A stretch of DNA of 64,000 nt from Zopfochytrium polystomum (GCA_025765615.1 JAIVFJ010000218.1:39842-103841), one strand, 5' to 3'; shown: positions 11,149 to 21,529, counted from the first letter of the stretch. Notes: generated by a model from the sequence alone, not told the origin. A program made the numbers and translations.

Positions 11149-14100
11149 ATGCCAGCCTCTCGCCGTTGGGCGGCCCTGGCGCGATCGTCCATCGCCGCCG
11201 CCCTGGCCACGCGGGCCCGCGTTGCCGCCACGATCGCCTTCATCGTCACGTCGATCGTGCTGACCGTCGTCTACCGCTCCCAGCCACAACCCTTCCTCGC
11301 TCTCGCACAGTTTGCTGCCGCCCTCCCCGTCTACTTCCACGTCCTCCTCCTCATCAACCTCGGCCTCTGGTGCTGGGCCTCCAATGTGCACGGCCTACTC
11401 TTGGCCGGCGTCGACGTCAACGGCGTCCTCCTAACCCAGCACGGCGGGCACAACGGCGATCGCCACCACGGCCTGCACGATTTCGGTCTGCAGCCACCGT
11501 CCAGTGCACGCCAGCGCCGCCGGAGCTCGGCCGGCGAAAACAAGATTGAGATCAATCTCGCGACGGCGACGTCGTCACGGTCGGCTTCGCCTTACTCGTC
11601 GTCCGGCCCTTTCGCTCTCGACGGCCCTCCCTCGGGCGACGACGACGACGACGCGGACGACGACGAGAACGTCGACGGCTACGGAGGCGGCTTCCGCCGC
11701 CGCGACCCGCCGCGGTTTAACCCTCCGTTCCTCTACCGCCTCGCCCTGCGCGCGTCGGCCCTCAGCCTTGCCACCTACCTTGTCTTCCGCTACCTGGCCG
11801 TCACCGCCGGCTGGGGCGAGGAACCCGCAGAGATCGTCGTCGCCGCCGCCTACGCCGCCGCCCTCCTCTGGCTCGCATGGCCCTTCGCTGTCCGCTGCTT
11901 CGCTAGGAGGTCCCGCCGCGCGCGCAGGCGCGGGTACGCCGCCGTCGTCGTCGCCGCTCCACCGCTTCCGTCCGCGCTCGCCCTGTTCTCCGGCGCGTCG
12001 TCCTCCTCCTTGGTGTCGTCGTCGAAGCTCGCGACGCCCTCCGCGGCCTCCTGCGTCCCTTGCACCCCGCCCCCGCCGGCGACGGCGACAGGTTCCTCGG
12101 ACGCCTCCCCCGCCGCCGCGTCCCTCGACGCACGCCTCTGGCTCGGCGCCGCCGCCTTCCGCGTTGCCTGCGAGGGTATCGACGCCCGCGTCCCCTTTTG
12201 CGACGTCGTCCTCGCAGATGTCCTCACCTCATTTTCCCGCGTCCTCGGCGACCTCCACCTCGCCGTCGCAGACCTGCTCCAGGTCGAGCCGGCCGACGCC
12301 GGCGGTAGACCGTCGCCGGACGGCGCCGGGTCGTGGTCGTGGCTCACTCGGCTGATGCAGGTCATCGGTCCCGTGCTCGTCGCGTGAGAGCCTATTTTTC
12401 TCCTATTTCCCCTCCAATGCCGCAAGCTTCGCTAAGAAAACCTTCCCCAACCCTAACTTTTCAACGGGATTTATTTGCTCCAACCCCCCCCCGAGGGAGA
12501 GGGTGAGGAATCTGCAACTTTGAAAGTTAAAAAGTGCATACATATGAAATAGGAGAGACATGTCCAGAGGCAAGAAAGAGGTGCCAGGTAGAGAATCAAA
12601 AGGCAGAAAAACAAAGGACAGCAACTAGGTCAACAAGAAAAAGAGGAGAGGATCCACAGAGGTGAGGTGAAATTTAACAACAAGAAAACAAATAGAAAAC
12701 AAATGAGGTTCGAAGGACTGCACCTGAAACACTGCACAAACTGTCACCCAGTTCCAGCCTCCTCCTCTGAATCAGAGTCCACATGCCCATTGCCGTCCAC
12801 TGTCCCCTCAACCCCCTCCGTTTCCTTCTTCTTCCACTTCTCCCTTGACTCCCGCCACTGTTTGTTCCGTACTGGATCGTAGGTGGTGATGATGACCGAC
12901 CTTGCAAGCTTGCGCACCCTGGCTGCTGCCATCCGTTCCTGAATACTCATATCCTGTCGGTCCACACGACCTGCCTCCACCACAACCTCTGCCTCCTCTG
13001 CTGCTGTTGTCTCTGAAGCATCAGTGAAATTCGCAAGTCCTCCACACTCAACGCGCATCTGCATGATCATTCTGGCCAACTTCATTCCCATCTTCTTGGA
13101 GGCAATGCGAGTCTCCTTAGAGATCTTGTCCTCAGCTTTGGCACTGTAGGGGGCCCAAAAGACCAGCGACCTTAGGCCCAAATCCACTGCTGAAATGTTC
13201 AAATCCTGTTGCTCTGCAGTGGGAATCAACTCAGGATGCAGCCTCTCCAGCCTGTCCTTAACACCTGAACACTCCAAAACATGCCTCCTAGTGCACTTCT
13301 CTGCACAGCCAGCCCTTGCACACTGTTGGTGAAATGCTACCATCCCAGCCATCCACATCAGCAGGTGTCTGAGCCACTTCCTGTTGAATGCCGCACCAGA
13401 TCGAATAACTTGGCATGGCCCCATGTGTGAAGGCACCTCCAAAGCCTGAGCCACCCCTGTGGGGGAGGATTTCTTCTGGCACCTCACCAGGGCCCTCTTG
13501 TGCATGGCCAGCATGTCTGCAGCCTCAATGTTCTTTGTTCTCATCACAGGCAACTCAATGTCATAGGCCTTGGTTGTGGGGAGCACAAGTGGCAACTCCA
13601 CAAAGGAGGGCCGCCTCACCGAGTTCAAGAAATCCTGAATATCCGTATAGTCAAGCGAAAACTTTGTCAAGGACTGTCCCACAGAGGCCCCTGAAGCAAT
13701 CTTTTCCACCATGTGCCTGTACATCTGAGCCGTTGTGTTGCGAGCATCCTGAATGTGGTGCAGTCTGAAAAAGTATCTGGCATTCAGCATCTTGTTCCTG
13801 GCTGCCACAGGGACCACTCCAAACATCAGATGCAGGGCCGCCCCTGAGGAGGTCTTCCCCAGTGACAACGCCTGCCGCAGGCACTTGTCCTGCAACTTCT
13901 GTGCATCCTTCAGCTGTGTGTGAGTCAGGGGGCGCAGTGCAAACCCATACTCCATCATTGGTCTCAAGAAACACATGTAAACCCTGTAAGAGCTCACGGG
14001 CCTGAAGCCCCAGCCATTGAAACCCCGAGCAGCCAAAAAGGCCAGCATCTTTTCTGTTTTCCTCAGTCTCATGGCCAGCGATGCCTCAAAGTCAATACCC

Positions 14101-17100
14101 CTGCAGGTGCGCACAAGACCCAACTGGGTAGTAGACTCCTCCTGGGGAATCTCCACTCCATTCATCTTCAACTTCAAATTCTTCTTGGCTGAAACTGCAA
14201 CACACTTCTTGGCAGCAAATGTCATCCCCCGCTTAAGGGACCACTCATGCACCTTGTCTAGCATTCTCTGAAGTACCGTCGCATCCTTGGCAAAAACTGA
14301 GGAGTCGTCTGCAAAGAGCAGCGAGTTGAGCGAGGTTGCATTAAATGTCAGCATGTGGTCCCTGAAAGACATGGCCAATGTCTGAGGCAAGGAGTTGATG
14401 GCAACATTGAACAGCATGGGTGACAGGACTGTGCCTTGGAGAAATCCTCTTGTCACTTGGATCTGAGCAGACTTGTTCCCAAGTACCAGCAGCTGGCATG
14501 CATTGAAATCAAACAAAGATCTGAGGATCGGCAGCAGTTGAGTCCTTGTAAAGTCACGACTCTTGTCATTCCTGGCAAACCAGAGGGAGTCCCACACCAG
14601 ACTCCTGTTTGTGCAGTCATACGCAGCCTTAATGTCCAAATACACCACATGCATCTGGGGGTTGAGCTGCTGAAGCTCATGCAAAGTGTAAGCCTGGTCC
14701 ATGGTGGAACGCTTTCTTCTGAAACCTCCCTGCGCCCTATGGATCATGCCTTCAACCACGCGCTCAACCTGGGGTGCAATCACTCGTTCAAACACCAGTC
14801 GCATCCTTGAGCACAAGGAGATGGGTCTGTAGTTTGCAACATCGCTGTTGAGCCCCTTGTTCTTGTAGACCAAGGCCACATTGGCCACAGACCACAGAGA
14901 AGGAACCACATGAAGAGAGGCCACAAGCTGAAAGAATCTGTGCAGGACTGCAGCAACCAAGTGCGGAGCAATTGAGACCAACTCCCCAAAAAGCATGTCT
15001 TCTCCAGGGGCTTTGCCCCTGGGGGCATTCTTGCAGGCTTCTTCAACATGAACCTTCTTAATCCAGGAGACTTCAGACTGCTTCAGAGGGACTTTGTTCA
15101 CAGTAACCGCTGATTCTTCCAGAGCCACGGCGTCAGGGACATCAGTTCCAGTTGGATCATGCCCTATGGTTGTGCGGAAATGATCTTCGTAATGGCCCAT
15201 CTTCTGGGGGTCAAGGGCACACTGGCTCCTATCTGAACGAGCCTTCTGACACTTGATGCGCTTAGCCTCACCAGCAAAGTCACGCACAGCAGAGTCCTGG
15301 ACAGCTGAATATACACGCTTCCTGTACCGCTTGATGGCAATCTTCACGATCTTATTCCACTGACGAAACTGAGTCCAGGCCATCTTCTGCCCCACAGGAT
15401 CATCCTCTGGGTGAGCCTCAGCAGCCCTTCGCGCCTCCACTCGACGGTGCTTTAGCTCCTCCAGATGCTTCTCCCGGACCTCTGGTCCTCCAGATCCACC
15501 CCTAAAGCGAACTTTCCCAGCCACCTTAACAGCATTGTCCATGAGCCACTGCATGACCAAGTCTGAAACAGCATCCACACAAGCCAAGCGCCTCTCATAA
15601 GTCCAGAGCTCTCCGGCCTCAGCGGCAGCTTCAACTTCTTTCCAAACTGAATGAATCTGGGCTCTGATGGGTTTCCTGGTCTTCTCAAGGCAGCTAGCAT
15701 ACTTGGTCTGTCTCATCATGAGCCGACGAACATTCAGGCGCTCAAACGGGGGCTTGGTGGTCAGATCCCCATTGAAGGTGAAGGTCAACAGCCTGTGGTC
15801 TGAGAATCCAACATACTCTGAAGGGTCATCATGGACAACTAGGTTCTGAACAAAGGGGAGAGCATGCTGGTTGACAAACAGAAGATCAGTGACCCCCCGT
15901 CCACCAGGTCCACCGGCCCGTCCCTCTGTCATTGTGGTCCACTGGCCACGAACCGGCGCTACCCTCCTCCACTGGGAAGGGGGTCGCAGCCAGTCCTGCA
16001 GCCAGCAAACGCGTTCAGCAGGAGCAGAGGTGCGGCATCCATATTCACGCATCCAAATGTTGAAGTCTCCAATGATCAGAAAGGGTGCTGCAGGCATAAG
16101 AGTGCTAACTTGACTAACTCCATCTTGAAATTCCTGCAGAGATTCCAGAGGTGCGCTTGGCGCAAAATACGTCAATCCAACAATCAGCTCCGACATCTTC
16201 ACAATGATCCATTCTCCCTTGGGGGACCTGTGCAGGGTCTGCACCACCAGGTGGGCATCACTTTCCAGGTCCCCACTCACCACAACAGCCACTCCTTTCT
16301 TTGCCCTTGTTCCAACATTCCGCCCAGGTTGATAAGGAGGGGGCACCCCCCTTGCCTCAGCAACAACACCCCGAACTGCACTCATACTGTCAGAACTCCA
16401 CATTCCAATATCTGAAAACAACATATAGTCTACTTGAAAATCTGAAAAAATTCCTTGAACTTGATCTGAATGTCCAGCTAAGGATCCATGGGCATTCAAA
16501 AATCCAAATCTCAATGACTTGCTCATGTTTCCATGGCATTGGCATCGCCTGCACGCACAGCAGTGGGTTCAGTCTCAGTTTCCCTCCCCTTCCCCTTCCC
16601 ACCAGAAGGCGCAGATGGGTACAGAGAGAGATCCTTCAACTTCCCCCTCAAGAGTGTCTCCAATTTCTTTGGCACAGATGCATAGATAGACTTGGCAACA
16701 TTTGGTGGTGGTCTGAAGAATGGATGGTTCAGGATCCCAGCAACCCGGCGGATATACGCCTGCACAGCTGCTTCCCTAGCTTCAGGAGAATCCTTCAACT
16801 TCGAGGGCATCCAGGGCTCACAATCAGTGTCCACAGCAATCTCAGCATCAGCACAAGCCTTGATGAACTTCTCCTTGTCCCCCTCATACACCCAGCATTC
16901 CATCAGAGCAGCATATTGGCCAATGACTGAAATTTCTGGTACTCTAGGGAAGCCCTTCTCAGGTCTGAACACAAGTCTCATGCTGTGGCGGGGGTTAGCC
17001 CGACCCACATCTGAAAGGTTAGGGCGGATGTACACTGGAACAAACTTAGCCTCGGGCAGCGACGACTCAGGCCGGACGTAGCCCGGCGCTGAGCGCCGAG

Positions 17101-19551
17101 CTGCGACGGCTGAGGGACGCGGTCTCAAAACCTGAGCAATCTTGTCTTCAACAGAGGCATTGGGGTCGGCAGCAACAAAGATGCCTTTCACAAACGGGCT
17201 GGGATGAATGGGCTTAGGACCATTGAGCGCAACAGTTGCAGCGAAACTTAGCGGGTGCACATTCTGCTTGGTCCTCGGGAGACTCGGCCAACCTCCACCA
17301 GGTGTCGATGGGCGCTCTGAGACACGGGAGGCAGGGCGACCACTCCTGCGTCGTGGGCGCTCTCCCTCCGTCGCCTCGGGATCCCAGTCATCATCGTCAA
17401 CACGGGCCGAAGGCCTCCGTCGATCAGTGCCACCAGTACCGCTTCCACCTCCTTTTACATCACCATCACCATCAGCAGCACGTCGCATCTGAAGCAGCAA
17501 AATTTCAGCCTCCAGCTCGTGAATTCGCTCGTCCTTCTCCTTAATTGTTGCGTTCAAACGGTCGATATGTCCTTTGAGGCGGTCAATCTCCGCCACACTA
17601 TAGTCATGCTTGTCGCTATGCAGTTTAAGAAGCGCGTTTGTGCGGTCCATGAAAGCGGAAACTTCTTCCATTGTTGGGGGAGGGCGTCGGGGCGGAGGGT
17701 CAGGAAACATGGCCTGAGAGAACGTCAGCTGGGATCCGGAGGGGGAAGGCTGCATCGTCGGAGTGGAACTCAGGGGCGGGGAGTGGCGGGGGGGAGGGCT
17801 TAGCGATGGAGATCGAGACGGTGATCTGGGAGATGTGTCTGCGTCGCTCGACGCCGTTCGTCCTCGTTTGGGGTCGACGGAGCTGGCGGATGGGGGTGTA
17901 CGGTGCTTTCGATCGGAGAGGTTTGCGCGGACGGGGGTGGTCGAAGGTCCAGATGATGAGGCGATAGTGGAGTTGGCAAGGATCGCCGCGGCTGTAGCAG
18001 CAGAATGGACACGGCGAATCGCTGTGTCGAGGTCGTCGAGATCGCGTTTGCAGATGTGAGCGAGTACTGTATGAAACCGACGCGAAACAGGGGGGCGACA
18101 GCGATTGCACGAGATCGAAAGTCGTTGGATGCCAGAGATCGAGTTCGCGTTGCCAGCGATCCCTTTGGAGGTGAACGGGTGGCTGCAACGTGGGCAGAGT
18201 AGCTGTTTTTTGTGGAAGCGGTAGAGGGCCTTCTCGAGGTCGTGGAACTCGTCCGCTGTGCTGACGAGGAATCGCGATCGCGGGAATTCACGATCTGCTG
18301 GTGCAGGCGCAGATGCAGGTGCTACGATTGCGGAGGATGGCGACGATTGCGGCTGGGCTTGGGCAAAAGTGAGTTTGGTTTGTTTCTTAGCGGGCTGCAA
18401 CACACCGAGGGTGTCTTCAACCGCGACTTTGAGCTTCCCACGACGCCTTCGACTTTGCCGTCTGACAAAGACGAGATTGTGAAGAAAGAAAAAGTCCCCC
18501 AACCCTAACCCAAACAACAACGTCCCCGCCCGAAAAAAAACCAGCCTGCCCTTCCTCTTCCGCCTGCGCCAGTGCATCGCCGAGTACCGCCACGCCCCCG
18601 TCCCCTCCGCGAAGCGACGGCACTTTTGGAACGCGCTCAAGTACGCGTCGAGCTTCCCCGTCATTGCGACCTCGCTGCTGGTAAACTGGGCCCGCAGCAG
18701 CATCGCCGCCGCCGCCGCCGCTGCCTCTTCCACCACCACTGGCGATGCCGTCGCGGGCGGCGGCGGCTTGGCCGCGGCGGCTGCGGTCGCTTTTTTCGCG
18801 TGGTTTGTGCCCTTTTTGACCGCTTTTCGTTGTAACCCAACTCAACTTCTTACCCAAAAAAAAAAAAAAAAAAAATACATTTAGGGTCCTCGCTTCGCTC
18901 GTCAACACCTGCTTCGCACTATACTGGGACATCGCCGTCGACTGGCAGCTCGCCGTCCACATCGACCTGTCTCGCCCACCCACCCACTGGGTCTCTGGCG
19001 CACCAGCCCCCGGTGCAACACCGGCGCCCGCACCCACATCACAAACGCCCTCCGCCTCCTCTTTTTCCTCAACCACCGCCACCGTCACCCCGCCTACCCC
19101 CTCCTCCTCCTCCTCCGACCCCACCACCACCACCGCTAGCGCCCCAACACCACCACCACCACACCCACAACCCCCACCGCCACCCCCAGCCCGCCCCCTG
19201 CACTTCCGCCCGCGCGCCCTCTACCCCGCCGCAGTCCTCCTCAACACCCTCCTCCGCGCCGCCTGGCTCGTCCGCGCCGCCCTCGTCTGGCGCATCCTCG
19301 CCTCCGCCGCCGCCGCCGCGACCGCCTCGGGCACGCGGCAGCCGCCGTTCGACTCGGCGCTGCTGGTCGCGGTCGATCTGGCGTTGAAGGCGCTCGAGGT
19401 CGTCAGGAGGTGGGTGTGGGTGTTTTTTAGGGTCGAGAGGGAGTGGGTGGGTGGGGCCGTGGCCGCCGCCCAGGCGGCTGGGGCGGCGGCGGCGGACGGT
19501 GGCGGAGGTGGGGCGGCGATAGTTGTGGGTGGAGGTGGGGCTGCGGCGTGA
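11149..19551 (+). CDS. EXS-domain (ERD1-like) membrane protein carrying a LINE in intron 1
   Basis: Exons 11149-12383, 18545-18802 and 18885-19551 join in phase (2 then 2) to 719 residues. EXS hallmarks span the junctions: VPFCDVVLADVLTSFSRVLGDL (exon 1); LPFLFRLRQCIAEYRHA and FWNALKYASSFPVI (exon 2); LVNTCFALYWDIAVDWQL and VVRRWVWVFFRVERE (exon 3). There is no SPX domain; the protein starts almost directly with a membrane helix, as in yeast Erd1, a Golgi protein linked to phosphate recycling and glycosyltransferase retention, rather than Xpr1/Syg1 phosphate exporters. A long Pro/Thr/Ser insert sits inside the EXS domain in exon 3. Intron 1 would be 109 bp without the 6-kb antisense LINE and one copy of its duplication. 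Intron 2 uses an unusual GTTTGT donor and has a poly-A run before its acceptor. Whether the LINE-bearing intron is spliced is unknown. Confidence 0.87.
12445..12457 (+). repeat. LINE target-site duplication, left copy
   Basis: CCCCAACCCTAAC, identical to 18497-18509. It lies just beyond the LINE's 3' end and contains the CTAAC branch-site motif of the host intron. Confidence 0.88.
12744..16526 (-). CDS. LINE ORF2: AP-type endonuclease and reverse transcriptase
   Basis: An intact 1260-residue frame from the ATG at 16526. Residues ~1-240 form an exonuclease-endonuclease-phosphatase fold: SLRFGFLNAHGSLAGH at the start, FLIIGDFNIWMREYG with the GDFN motif, and VGFSDHRLLTF with the catalytic SDH. 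The reverse transcriptase follows, with NYRPISLCSRM, AQGGFRRKRSTMDQ, VVYLDIKAAYDCTNR, RGFLQGTVLSPMLFN and the FADD active site in LNSLLFADDSSVFAK. Near the C-terminus CARAGCAEKCTRRHVLEC resembles a zinc-binding motif. The protein nicks target DNA and primes cDNA synthesis there. Its ATG overlaps the ORF1 stop in the tetranucleotide ATGA, a coupled-translation arrangement. No disabling change is visible. Confidence 0.95.
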   Translation of the reverse strand: MSKSLRFGFLNAHGSLAGHSDQVQGIFSDFQVDYMLFSDIGMWSSDSMSAVRGVVAEARGVPPPYQPGRNVGTRAKKGVAVVVSGDLESDAHLVVQTLHRSPKGEWIIVKMSELIVGLTYFAPSAPLESLQEFQDGVSQVSTLMPAAPFLIIGDFNIWMREYGCRTSAPAERVCWLQDWLRPPSQWRRVAPVRGQWTTMTEGRAGGPGGRGVTDLLFVNQHALPFVQNLVVHDDPSEYVGFSDHRLLTFTFNGDLTTKPPFERLNVRRLMMRQTKYASCLEKTRKPIRAQIHSVWKEVEAAAEAGELWTYERRLACVDAVSDLVMQWLMDNAVKVAGKVRFRGGSGGPEVREKHLEELKHRRVEARRAAEAHPEDDPVGQKMAWTQFRQWNKIVKIAIKRYRKRVYSAVQDSAVRDFAGEAKRIKCQKARSDRSQCALDPQKMGHYEDHFRTTIGHDPTGTDVPDAVALEESAVTVNKVPLKQSEVSWIKKVHVEEACKNAPRGKAPGEDMLFGELVSIAPHLVAAVLHRFFQLVASLHVVPSLWSVANVALVYKNKGLNSDVANYRPISLCSRMRLVFERVIAPQVERVVEGMIHRAQGGFRRKRSTMDQAYTLHELQQLNPQMHVVYLDIKAAYDCTNRSLVWDSLWFARNDKSRDFTRTQLLPILRSLFDFNACQLLVLGNKSAQIQVTRGFLQGTVLSPMLFNVAINSLPQTLAMSFRDHMLTFNATSLNSLLFADDSSVFAKDATVLQRMLDKVHEWSLKRGMTFAAKKCVAVSAKKNLKLKMNGVEIPQEESTTQLGLVRTCRGIDFEASLAMRLRKTEKMLAFLAARGFNGWGFRPVSSYRVYMCFLRPMMEYGFALRPLTHTQLKDAQKLQDKCLRQALSLGKTSSGAALHLMFGVVPVAARNKMLNARYFFRLHHIQDARNTTAQMYRHMVEKIASGASVGQSLTKFSLDYTDIQDFLNSVRRPSFVELPLVLPTTKAYDIELPVMRTKNIEAADMLAMHKRALVRCQKKSSPTGVAQALEVPSHMGPCQVIRSGAAFNRKWLRHLLMWMAGMVAFHQQCARAGCAEKCTRRHVLECSGVKDRLERLHPELIPTAEQQDLNISAVDLGLRSLVFWAPYSAKAEDKISKETRIASKKMGMKLARMIMQMRVECGGLANFTDASETTAAEEAEVVVEAGRVDRQDMSIQERMAAARVRKLARSVIITTYDPVRNKQWRESREKWKKKETEGVEGTVDGNGHVDSDSEEEAGTG
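16523..18496 (-). CDS. LINE ORF1: zinc-ribbon and coiled-coil nucleic-acid-binding protein
   Basis: The frame is open from the element's 5' boundary to the stop at 16523 (about 657 codons), and stays open into host DNA as far as 18739. Inside the element there is no in-frame ATG until TPTMQPSPSGS, roughly a third of the way in. N-terminal to that ATG is a zinc-ribbon pattern (LLCPRCSHPF and LSISCNRCRPP). Then come a Ser/Pro-rich linker, a coiled coil (YSVAEIDRLKGHIDRLNATI, continuing to ERIHELEAEILLLQ), an Arg-rich segment and a C-terminal globular part (KFVPVYIRPNLSD to FRPPPNVAKSIYASVPKKLE). Such proteins package LINE RNA. Because the zinc ribbon precedes the only ATG, either translation starts at a non-AUG codon, or the 5' end was lost on insertion. 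The second is the simpler explanation. Confidence 0.75.
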   Translation of the reverse strand, partial: DFFFLHNLVFVRRQSRRRRGKLKVAVEDTLGVLQPAKKQTKLTFAQAQPQSSPSSAIVAPASAPAPADREFPRSRFLVSTADEFHDLEKALYRFHKKQLLCPRCSHPFTSKGIAGNANSISGIQRLSISCNRCRPPVSRRFHTVLAHICKRDLDDLDTAIRRVHSAATAAAILANSTIASSSGPSTTPVRANLSDRKHRTPPSASSVDPKRGRTASSDADTSPRSPSRSPSLSPPPRHSPPLSSTPTMQPSPSGSQLTFSQAMFPDPPPRRPPPTMEEVSAFMDRTNALLKLHSDKHDYSVAEIDRLKGHIDRLNATIKEKDERIHELEAEILLLQMRRAADGDGDVKGGGSGTGGTDRRRPSARVDDDDWDPEATEGERPRRRSGRPASRVSERPSTPGGGWPSLPRTKQNVHPLSFAATVALNGPKPIHPSPFVKGIFVAADPNASVEDKIAQVLRPRPSAVAARRSAPGYVRPESSLPEAKFVPVYIRPNLSDVGRANPRHSMRLVFRPEKGFPRVPEISVIGQYAALMECWVYEGDKEKFIKACADAEIAVDTDCEPWMPSKLKDSPEAREAAVQAYIRRVAGILNHPFFRPPPNVAKSIYASVPKKLETLLRGKLKDLSLYPSAPSGGKGKGRETETEPTAVRAGDANAMET
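18497..18509 (+). repeat. LINE target-site duplication, right copy
   Basis: Second copy of CCCCAACCCTAAC, abutting the LINE 5' end. It still lies 35 bp upstream of the exon-2 acceptor at 18543-18544, so the branch site stays in place. Confidence 0.88.
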
Positions 19552-19950
19552 AAGGGGGAAGGCATCACCTTCCCTCCAAAGTTCACCATTCGCTCCAGAC
19601 TGTTCACTTCCCATATTGCTGTTTGGGAGGCAGTGCTTTCTTTTGCTGCTTCTCTTTTTTTTTGTTTTCCTTTCCTTTTTTTTTTTTCTTGGTTGGTCGG
19701 TCGCCGAGAGTGGTGATGATGGGCGTTCACGAATGATGAAGGGCGTCAAGGAGTTGGGCAGGGCGGGGTGGGAAAGAGGGTTGGGTCGACCATTAGGGGG
19801 TGTTGCAGTTTTTTGTGAAAGTCCCAAACACGATAGACAACCAAACGGAATAAGAATTACGTCCGCAGAAAAGTGATTAGCGCGCGCCGTTGGAGTAATG
19901 TTCTTTTACTTTTTCTGCCCCACCCACCCCTCCCAACTCACACCTCCTCC
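19552..19950. other. Convergent 3' intergenic region
   Basis: About 400 bp between the ends of two convergent genes (EXS and the HAD phosphatase). It contains T-rich stretches near 19658-19690. Nothing else identified. Confidence 0.6.
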
Positions 19951-20892
19951 TCACTCCTTGCCCCACCGCGCCAACACCCACTCCACCGCCTCCCCGACGT
20001 GCTCCACCACCACGTCCGCCCCTCCCGTCGTCTCCCCCTCCCGCCCGCCGTACACCCCCGTCCGCGTCAGCACCGCCGTCCACCCGACCGCCTTCGCCCC
20101 AGCAATATCCGTCGCCGGGTTATCCCCGACCATCACCACCTCCCCCTCCTCCTCCGCCGCCGCCGCCCCACCACCACCACCCACCAGCGCCGCCCTCGCG
20201 CACTCGAACGCCACCGCCCGCGGCTTGCCGTACACGACGGCCTCGACCTTTTCGATCCCCAGCACCGCGCGCGCCAGCGCTTCGACGGTCAGAAGCAGCG
20301 CGCCGTCGCCGAGACGCGGTAACGGGTGCGTGTTGGCGTAGAGGAGGTCGCTGTTGCAGAGGTACAGCGGGACCGATTGACCCGGCGGGGAGGACGGGGC
20401 GCGACGCGTGAGGAGAAGGCCGCCGTCGGAGGCGAGGAGGTCCAGGATCAGTTGCGCGTCGCGGCCGTAGTCGTACGACGAGCCGAGGATGAACTGTGTT
20501 GGTATAACGATTCGGGGGGGTTTTAGCGCCAAATGCGGAGAAATAAAGAAGAAGAAGCGCAAACCAAAAAAAAAACAACAACAAAAAAAAAAAAAAAAAG
20601 AACACACTCACCACCGCCGCGATAGGCTCCGCGCCCAAGTCGATCCCGACCGGCGGGGAAACGCCCTCCCGCGGCGGCCGGAACCCCCACGTGTCCCGCC
20701 GCCACGCGAGCACCTCCTCGCCCAGCACCACTTTGCGGAACCCGTACGCGAGCGCCACGTCGCGGCTCATGTCCGGCCCGAGCACGAGGACCACCTTGTC
20801 GGCGTATTGCGCGGCGAGGTGTTTCATCGGCCTTTTGTTTTTGTTCGCTTTTTTTAGAGGAGGGAGAACCCGAGAAAAGAGAAAAAGAGAAG

Positions 20893-20923
<31 letters not shown>

Positions 20924-21340
20924 CAATTACGTGTGCGCGAGGATCACTCGGTCCGCATCGAACGGCGGCGCCGACGGGACCCCGTCGGCAGAGGGGGGCG
21001 CAGAGCAACCGCGTCAGCCTCGCGGCCTCGAACGCCTCGGTCCTTCCGCCGCCGTTCGTCAGCACCACGTACGGCACCCGCGCCCGCGCCAGCCGCGCCA
21101 GCGCGGCGCGGGCTTGCGGGATCGCGGTGTGGCCGTGCACGAGGACGCCGTCCATGTCGAAGACGACGCCGGCGAGGCGGCGGTTTGGGGGCCGCTGGTC
21201 GGGGTGGGTGGGGGTTGTCTTGGTTGTGGTTGTGGGTGGTGCGGGGGTTGGGGTGGGGGATGGGGGAGGAGGAGGAGGAGGGAGGAGGAGGACGGGGCGG
21301 TGGTGGTGGCGGTGGGGACGGGGAGGGCGTCGTCGTGCAT
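19951..21340 (-). CDS. HDHD5/CECR5-type HAD-IIA phosphatase (frame problems near the 5' end)
   Basis: Exon 3 (20493-19951), exon 2 (20831-20612) and an exon 1 ending at 20931 join in phase. HAD motif I is GVVFDMDGVLVHGHT; then YVVLTNGGGRTEAF; across the exon 1/2 junction VILAHT|PMKHLAAQYADK; then YGFRKVV; LYLCNSDLLYANTHPLPRLG; VYGKPRAVAFECA; and the final VVMVGDNPATDIAGAK with the catalytic acidic pair. The order and the LSHSPMK-like motif match the CECR5/HDHD5 (yeast YKR070W) family, thought to be mitochondrial; the substrate is unknown. Two oddities: inside exon 1 the frame shifts by one base in a run of six G (+ strand) near 20994-20999, and the ATG at 21340 is in a different frame from the DMDG motif. 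Both lie in homopolymer or low-complexity sequence and may be assembly errors. Confidence 0.8.
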
Positions 21341-21450
21341 ATCAACGTGGGAAGTGTGCCGACAGAGCGACTGACACGCAGAGGGGGGGTAGAGGGCGAA
21401 TCCGGGGAGGGAGTAGGGGGGCGGCGGCGACCGGGGGCGGTGATGGATAT

Positions 21451-21469
21451 CTCTCTCTCTCTCTCTCTC

Positions 21470-21524
<55 letters not shown>
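21451..21524. repeat. (CT)n microsatellite
   Basis: About 74 bp of nearly pure CT repeat upstream of the HAD phosphatase gene, interrupted only by CCTCTC. Confidence 0.95.

Positions 21525-21529
<5 letters not shown>

Larger units (their letters stand above)
12458..18496 (-). mobile_element. Non-LTR retrotransposon (LINE), 6039 bp, nested in the EXS gene
   Basis: Bounded by a perfect 13-bp duplication and lying antisense to the host gene. Reading leftward it has an ORF1, an ORF2 with endonuclease and reverse transcriptase, and a ~285-bp 3' region ending AATAAAT then CCCGTTGAAAA, a polyadenylation-like signal and short A tail. Base composition is visibly less GC-rich than the host exons on both sides. 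The APE endonuclease plus FADD reverse transcriptase place it among fungal APE-type LINEs such as the Tad clade; the clade is inference. ORF2 is uninterrupted over 1260 codons, suggesting recent activity. ORF1 lacks an obvious start codon inside the element, so slight 5' truncation is likely. Confidence 0.92.
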
